DNA of 64,000 nucleotides from Methylobacterium gnaphalii (GTDB lineage Bacteria > Pseudomonadota > Alphaproteobacteria > Rhizobiales > Beijerinckiaceae): NCBI RefSeq assembly GCF_007992215.1, contig NZ_BJZV01000019.1:1-64000 (forward strand), written 5' to 3'. The notes under the pieces were generated by a model. The model did no database searches, was not told the DNA's origin, and worked only from the letters and a program-made list of their open reading frames with translations. Within the stretch, counting starts at the first letter, position 1, and every line of letters starts with the position of its first letter. This document shows positions 61,108-64,000 of this stretch, one piece after another. The position numbers were made by a program, and so were the translations under genes.

Positions 61108-61413
61108 GTGTGTGCGTTGGGTATCCTGCGTTCCCTGGTTCTCGCCGGCATCGTCGGCGCCTCCACCCTGGTCATCGGCTTCGTCGCCGCAGACCGGCTG
61201 TCGCATACCCGCTTCCAGGCGCCGCCGACGCTGACCATCGCCAAGGCGCCCGTCATCGACCCGGAAATCACGGGCACCGTCATTCAAACCGCCGAGGCGC
61301 CCGAGGCCAAGCCCGCCCGCGCCATGAGCGGCTTCGATACCGAGCGCCTCAATGCGTTGATGCGCGGCGAAATGCCCCCGCCGCCGGCACCCGCGCCGTC
61401 CCGCCGCCGCTGA
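61108..61413 (+). CDS. Small single-pass membrane or exported protein
   Basis: A 101-residue ORF with a GTG start. The N-terminal hydrophobic stretch (ILRSLVLAGIVGASTLVIGF) is an anchor or signal; the rest is polar (PTLTIAKAPVIDPEITGTVI) with a short helix (TERLNALMRGEM) and a Pro-rich, basic tail ending PAPSRRR. The PEITGTV wording is frequent in uncharacterised Hyphomicrobiales proteins. Function unknown. Confidence 0.55.
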   Translation: MCALGILRSLVLAGIVGASTLVIGFVAADRLSHTRFQAPPTLTIAKAPVIDPEITGTVIQTAEAPEAKPARAMSGFDTERLNALMRGEMPPPPAPAPSRRR

Positions 61414-61530
61414 CCGGCGCAGGCTCTGATGTGATGGCTGACCTGCATCGGCCCTCTGCCACGTTGCGCAGGGACGGGTAGAACACCCGCGGACCGCTCC
61501 GGTTCGGATCCGTCGCGGAAAGACACCCTC

Positions 61531-62418
61531 GTGGGCCTGATCTACGCGCTGCTCGCCTATCTGAGCTGGGGCCTCGTGGTGCCGGTGCATTTTCGGCTGC
61601 TCGATGGGGTATCGCCGCCGGCGATCCTGGCTCATCGCGTCATCTGGTCGGCCCTGTTCGTCACGGCGTTGATCGTGATCCTGCGCAAGCGGCTGGTGAA
61701 CCCCTTTCCGCTGCGCTGGCGCCACGCGCTGCTGATCGCCTCGGCGCTGGCCATCGCCGTCAACTGGCTGCTCTATCTCGTGGCTGTCAGCTCCGGGCAC
61801 ATGCTCGATGCGAGCCTCGGCTACTTCATCAATCCGCTGGTCAATGTCGCGCTCGGCGCCCTGGTGCTCGGTGAACGGCTGAGGCCGGTGCAGATGCTGG
61901 CGGTCGGCATCGCGCTGCTCGGTGTCGCCATCGCGGTGGCCATGGCCGGCCGGCTGCCGCTCCTGTCGCTCGGGCTGGCGATGAGCTTCGCGCTCTACGG
62001 ACTCCTGCGCAAGCTCGTCGCGGTCGATGCGATGATCGGCTTCTATGCCGAGACGCTCCTGCTGCTGCCCATCGCCCTGTCCTACGCCCTGTTGGCCTCC
62101 GATGCCGTGCCCGCCGATGGCTGGCATCTCGGCCTCCTGCTGCTCACCGGCGTGACGACGGCGCTCCCGCTGATCTGGTTCGCCGCCGCCGCCCAGCGCC
62201 TCAGCCTCGCGACCCTCGGGCTGATGCAGTATCTCGCCCCCACGGGGATCATGCTGCTCGGCATCCTGCTCTACGGCGAGATCCCGACGCCCGACCGTGT
62301 GGTGCTGTTTGCGCTGATCTGGATCGCCCTGGTGCTCTATGCGGGCGATTCCCTGCTGACGGCTCGCCGGACACGCGCCGCCATGCGAGGCTCGACAGCC
62401 GAGACGAGGGGGGCCTGA
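61531..62418 (+). CDS. rarD: EamA-family transporter RarD
   Basis: A 295-residue membrane protein with about ten helices in two EamA halves. The N-terminus GLIYALLAYLSWGLVVPVHF and the block PPAILAHRVIWSALFVTALI (about 29-48), plus SSGHMLDASLGYFINPLVNV (about 89-108), are the wording of RarD. GTG start. RarD proteins were named for chloramphenicol sensitivity; the natural substrate is not established. Followed at 9 bp by the peptidase gene. Confidence 0.92.
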   Translation: MGLIYALLAYLSWGLVVPVHFRLLDGVSPPAILAHRVIWSALFVTALIVILRKRLVNPFPLRWRHALLIASALAIAVNWLLYLVAVSSGHMLDASLGYFINPLVNVALGALVLGERLRPVQMLAVGIALLGVAIAVAMAGRLPLLSLGLAMSFALYGLLRKLVAVDAMIGFYAETLLLLPIALSYALLASDAVPADGWHLGLLLLTGVTTALPLIWFAAAAQRLSLATLGLMQYLAPTGIMLLGILLYGEIPTPDRVVLFALIWIALVLYAGDSLLTARRTRAAMRGSTAETRGA

Positions 62419-62426
62419 GCGAAGCT

Positions 62427-63437
62427 ATGCGCAACAGCATCACCGACATCGCCGGCATCCGCGTCGGCCATGCTGGCGACGAGCGCCTCGGCAGCGGCGT
62501 CACCGCGCTTCTGTTCGACCGGCCCGCAGTCGCGGCGGTCGACGTGCGCGGCGGCGGTCCCGGCACCCGCGAGACCGACCTGCTCGACCCCGCCTCGACC
62601 GTGGAGGCAATCGACGCCTTGAGCCTGGCAGGCGGCTCGGCCTTCGGACTCGATGCGGCCGCCGGCATCGTCGCGCGCCTCGCCGAGACGGGACGCGGAT
62701 TTGCCGTCGGCGGCGTGCGCGTGCCGATCGTGCCCGGCGCGATTCTGTTCGATCTGATCAACGGTGGCGACAAGGAATGGGGCCGCTTCTCGCCCTATCG
62801 CGACCTCGGCTACGCGGCCGCCTGCGCGGCCTCGGAGGAGGTTGCCCTCGGTACGGTCGGGGCCGGAACCGGCGCCCGTACGGCCAACCTCAAGGGCGGT
62901 CTCGGCAGCGCCTCGGCGCAGGTGCCAGACAGGCCGTTTCGTGTCGGCGCACTCGCGGCGGTGAACGCCTTCGGCCGGGTCACCTTGGGGCAGGGCCCGC
63001 ATTTTTGGGCGGCGCCATTCGAACGGGCGGACGAATTCGGCGGCCTCGGCCTTCCCGCATCGATGCCGGCGGATGCCCATACGTGGCCGCGCGAGGCGCT
63101 GCCGGGCACCAACACCACGCTCGCGGTGATCGCCACCGACGCGGCGCTCACCAAGGCCCAGGCGAAGCGCCTCGCGGTGACGGCGCAGGACGGCCTGGCG
63201 CGCGCCATCCATCCGGTCCACACGCCGCTCGACGGCGACGTGGTGTTCGCGGTGTCGACCGGCCGCCTGCCGCTGGCCGATCCGATCGGCGACCTCGCCC
63301 GCATCGGTGCGGCGGCGGCGGATACCCTGACACGCGCCGTGGCGATCGGCGTCTACAGCGCGCGGCGCCTGCCCTGTCTCGGCCTTCCGGCCTGGCGGGA
63401 TCTTTTCGGGCAAGGCTCGGGACGGCCCGGGCGCTAG
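62427..63437 (+). CDS. P1-family (DmpA/L-aminopeptidase D-esterase type) peptidase
   Basis: A 336-residue Ntn-type hydrolase formed by self-cleavage. N-terminal NSITDIAGIRVGHAGDERLGSG is split by the limit but typical of the family (ITDIxGIxVGH). ALSLAGGSAFGLDAAAGIVA (about 68-87), ILFDLINGGDKEWGR (about 109-123), GTVGAGTGARTANLKGG (about 143-159) and the cleavage/nucleophile region LPGTNTTLAVIATDAALT (about 229-246) are all present; the nucleophile is Thr or Ser in this stretch. Such enzymes trim N-terminal residues from peptides. Operon with rarD. Confidence 0.9.
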   Translation: MRNSITDIAGIRVGHAGDERLGSGVTALLFDRPAVAAVDVRGGGPGTRETDLLDPASTVEAIDALSLAGGSAFGLDAAAGIVARLAETGRGFAVGGVRVPIVPGAILFDLINGGDKEWGRFSPYRDLGYAAACAASEEVALGTVGAGTGARTANLKGGLGSASAQVPDRPFRVGALAAVNAFGRVTLGQGPHFWAAPFERADEFGGLGLPASMPADAHTWPREALPGTNTTLAVIATDAALTKAQAKRLAVTAQDGLARAIHPVHTPLDGDVVFAVSTGRLPLADPIGDLARIGAAAADTLTRAVAIGVYSARRLPCLGLPAWRDLFGQGSGRPGR

Positions 63438-63454
63438 CGGCTTCGATCCGCCGT

Positions 63455-64000
63455 TCAGCCCCTCTTCACGACATCGGTGAGCGGCCAGGGATGCGCCTGC
63501 TCGTAGGCGCGGGCCGCCCGAAACACGATGTCCTCGCGCAGGTAAGGACCCACCATCTGCAGGCCGATGGGCCGGCCGTCCTTGGTGAAGCCGCAGGGCA
63601 CCGAGGCGGCCGGATGCCAGCTGAGATTGAACGGGTAGGTATAGGGTGCCCAGTTCAGCCAATCGTCGCCGAAGCGGCCGTCGGGCGGCGTGTTGTGTCC
63701 GGTCTCGAAGGCGGGACAGGCCAGCGTCGGGGTCAGGAGCAGATCGAAGTTCTGGTTGAACCGGCCCATGGCGGCGTGGAGCGAGGCCCGGGCCGCGAGG
63801 GCCGTCCCGTAATCGGCCGCCGAGACGCTCCGGCCCTTCATCGCCAGTGCCAGCAGGGCCGGATCGAGTTCGCCCCATTTCGCTTCCGGGACGGAGCGCA
63901 CAGCCGTCCAGCAGATTGTCAGCCAGATCGGATCGAGGATCGGCGCGGGATCCGGAAAGCCCGGATCGGCCTGTTCCACCTTCGCGCCGAGATCGGAGAA
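63455..64000 (-). CDS. Amidase (GatA/amidase signature family), C-terminal part, cut by window edge
   Basis: The frame stays open to base 64000; the N-terminal part with the Ser-Ser-Lys triad lies outside. What is seen: ALLALAMKGRSVSAADYGTA, FDLLLTPTLACPAFETG (the LLTPT block of the family), YTYPFNLSWHPAASVPCGFT and GRPIGLQMVGPYLREDIVF, ending DVVKRG. This wording is standard for aryl/aliphatic amidases rather than GatA of the tRNA amidotransferase. Convergent with the peptidase gene. Confidence 0.88.
   Translation of the reverse strand, partial: FSDLGAKVEQADPGFPDPAPILDPIWLTICWTAVRSVPEAKWGELDPALLALAMKGRSVSAADYGTALAARASLHAAMGRFNQNFDLLLTPTLACPAFETGHNTPPDGRFGDDWLNWAPYTYPFNLSWHPAASVPCGFTKDGRPIGLQMVGPYLREDIVFRAARAYEQAHPWPLTDVVKRG

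Overview
The window is a GC-rich stretch of bacterial chromosome from an alphaproteobacterium, most likely Methylobacteriaceae (Methylobacterium/Methylorubrum). The support is indirect: strong GC3 codon bias, an IalB-family protein, HspQ, MazG, an ECF42-type sigma factor with a DGPF partner, a LOV/HisKA_2 kinase pair, and a Chloroflexus-type malyl-CoA lyase that fits serine-cycle or ethylmalonyl-CoA metabolism. No marker here fixes the species.

Layout. (1) 1-7350 is the right end of a genomic island. A tyrosine recombinase gene (5827-7146) sits just downstream of the 3' end of tRNA-Ser(UGA) (7260-7349). To its left are a prophage remnant on the minus strand (tail-fibre 3' end, two small tail/accessory genes, N-acetylmuramidase endolysin, GTA-type holin cut by the window edge) and the 3' part of an anti-phage dCTP-deaminase-like gene. 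The tail-fibre and deaminase genes abut, each missing its 5' part. (2) 7444-14865 is cell envelope: osmoregulated periplasmic glucan genes (mdoG/mdoH family), then glmU and glmS. (3) 15010-24405 holds a HerA-like ATPase, a DGPF/ECF42 sigma pair, a YcaQ-type glycosylase, a DUF502 membrane protein, recG and sdhE. (4) 25232-40493 carries mfd, a degenerate receiver protein, a degenerate acyl-CoA-ligase-like gene, an ialB-family gene, hspQ, a malyl-CoA lyase, a patatin, a UbiH-family hydroxylase, a quinone oxidoreductase, pncA and rimO. (5) 40899-44848 holds pabB-pabA-pabC (p-aminobenzoate for folates) and mazG. (6) 44930-47545 is a plasmid-like replication module: DnaA box, AT-rich stretch, iteron array, RepA-type initiator gene, a cluster of GGAATA/TATTCC inverted repeats and a HARE-HTH protein gene. 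(7) 47769-64000 has a LOV histidine kinase/response regulator pair, an OprB porin, two small exported proteins flanking duplicated operators, an acyl-CoA synthetase, an ArnT/GT2/LAB_N lipid-glycosylation operon, a PNPO-like oxidase, metC, a catalase-like peroxidase, rarD, a P1-family peptidase and a partial amidase.

The most notable items are the complete-looking iteron origin embedded among housekeeping genes, the phage-tail/deaminase junction in the tRNA-Ser island, the twin operators between the two small exported-protein genes, a family of GATCC-rich palindromic repeats in intergenic gaps, and a holin reading frame with no canonical start directly behind the endolysin stop codon.
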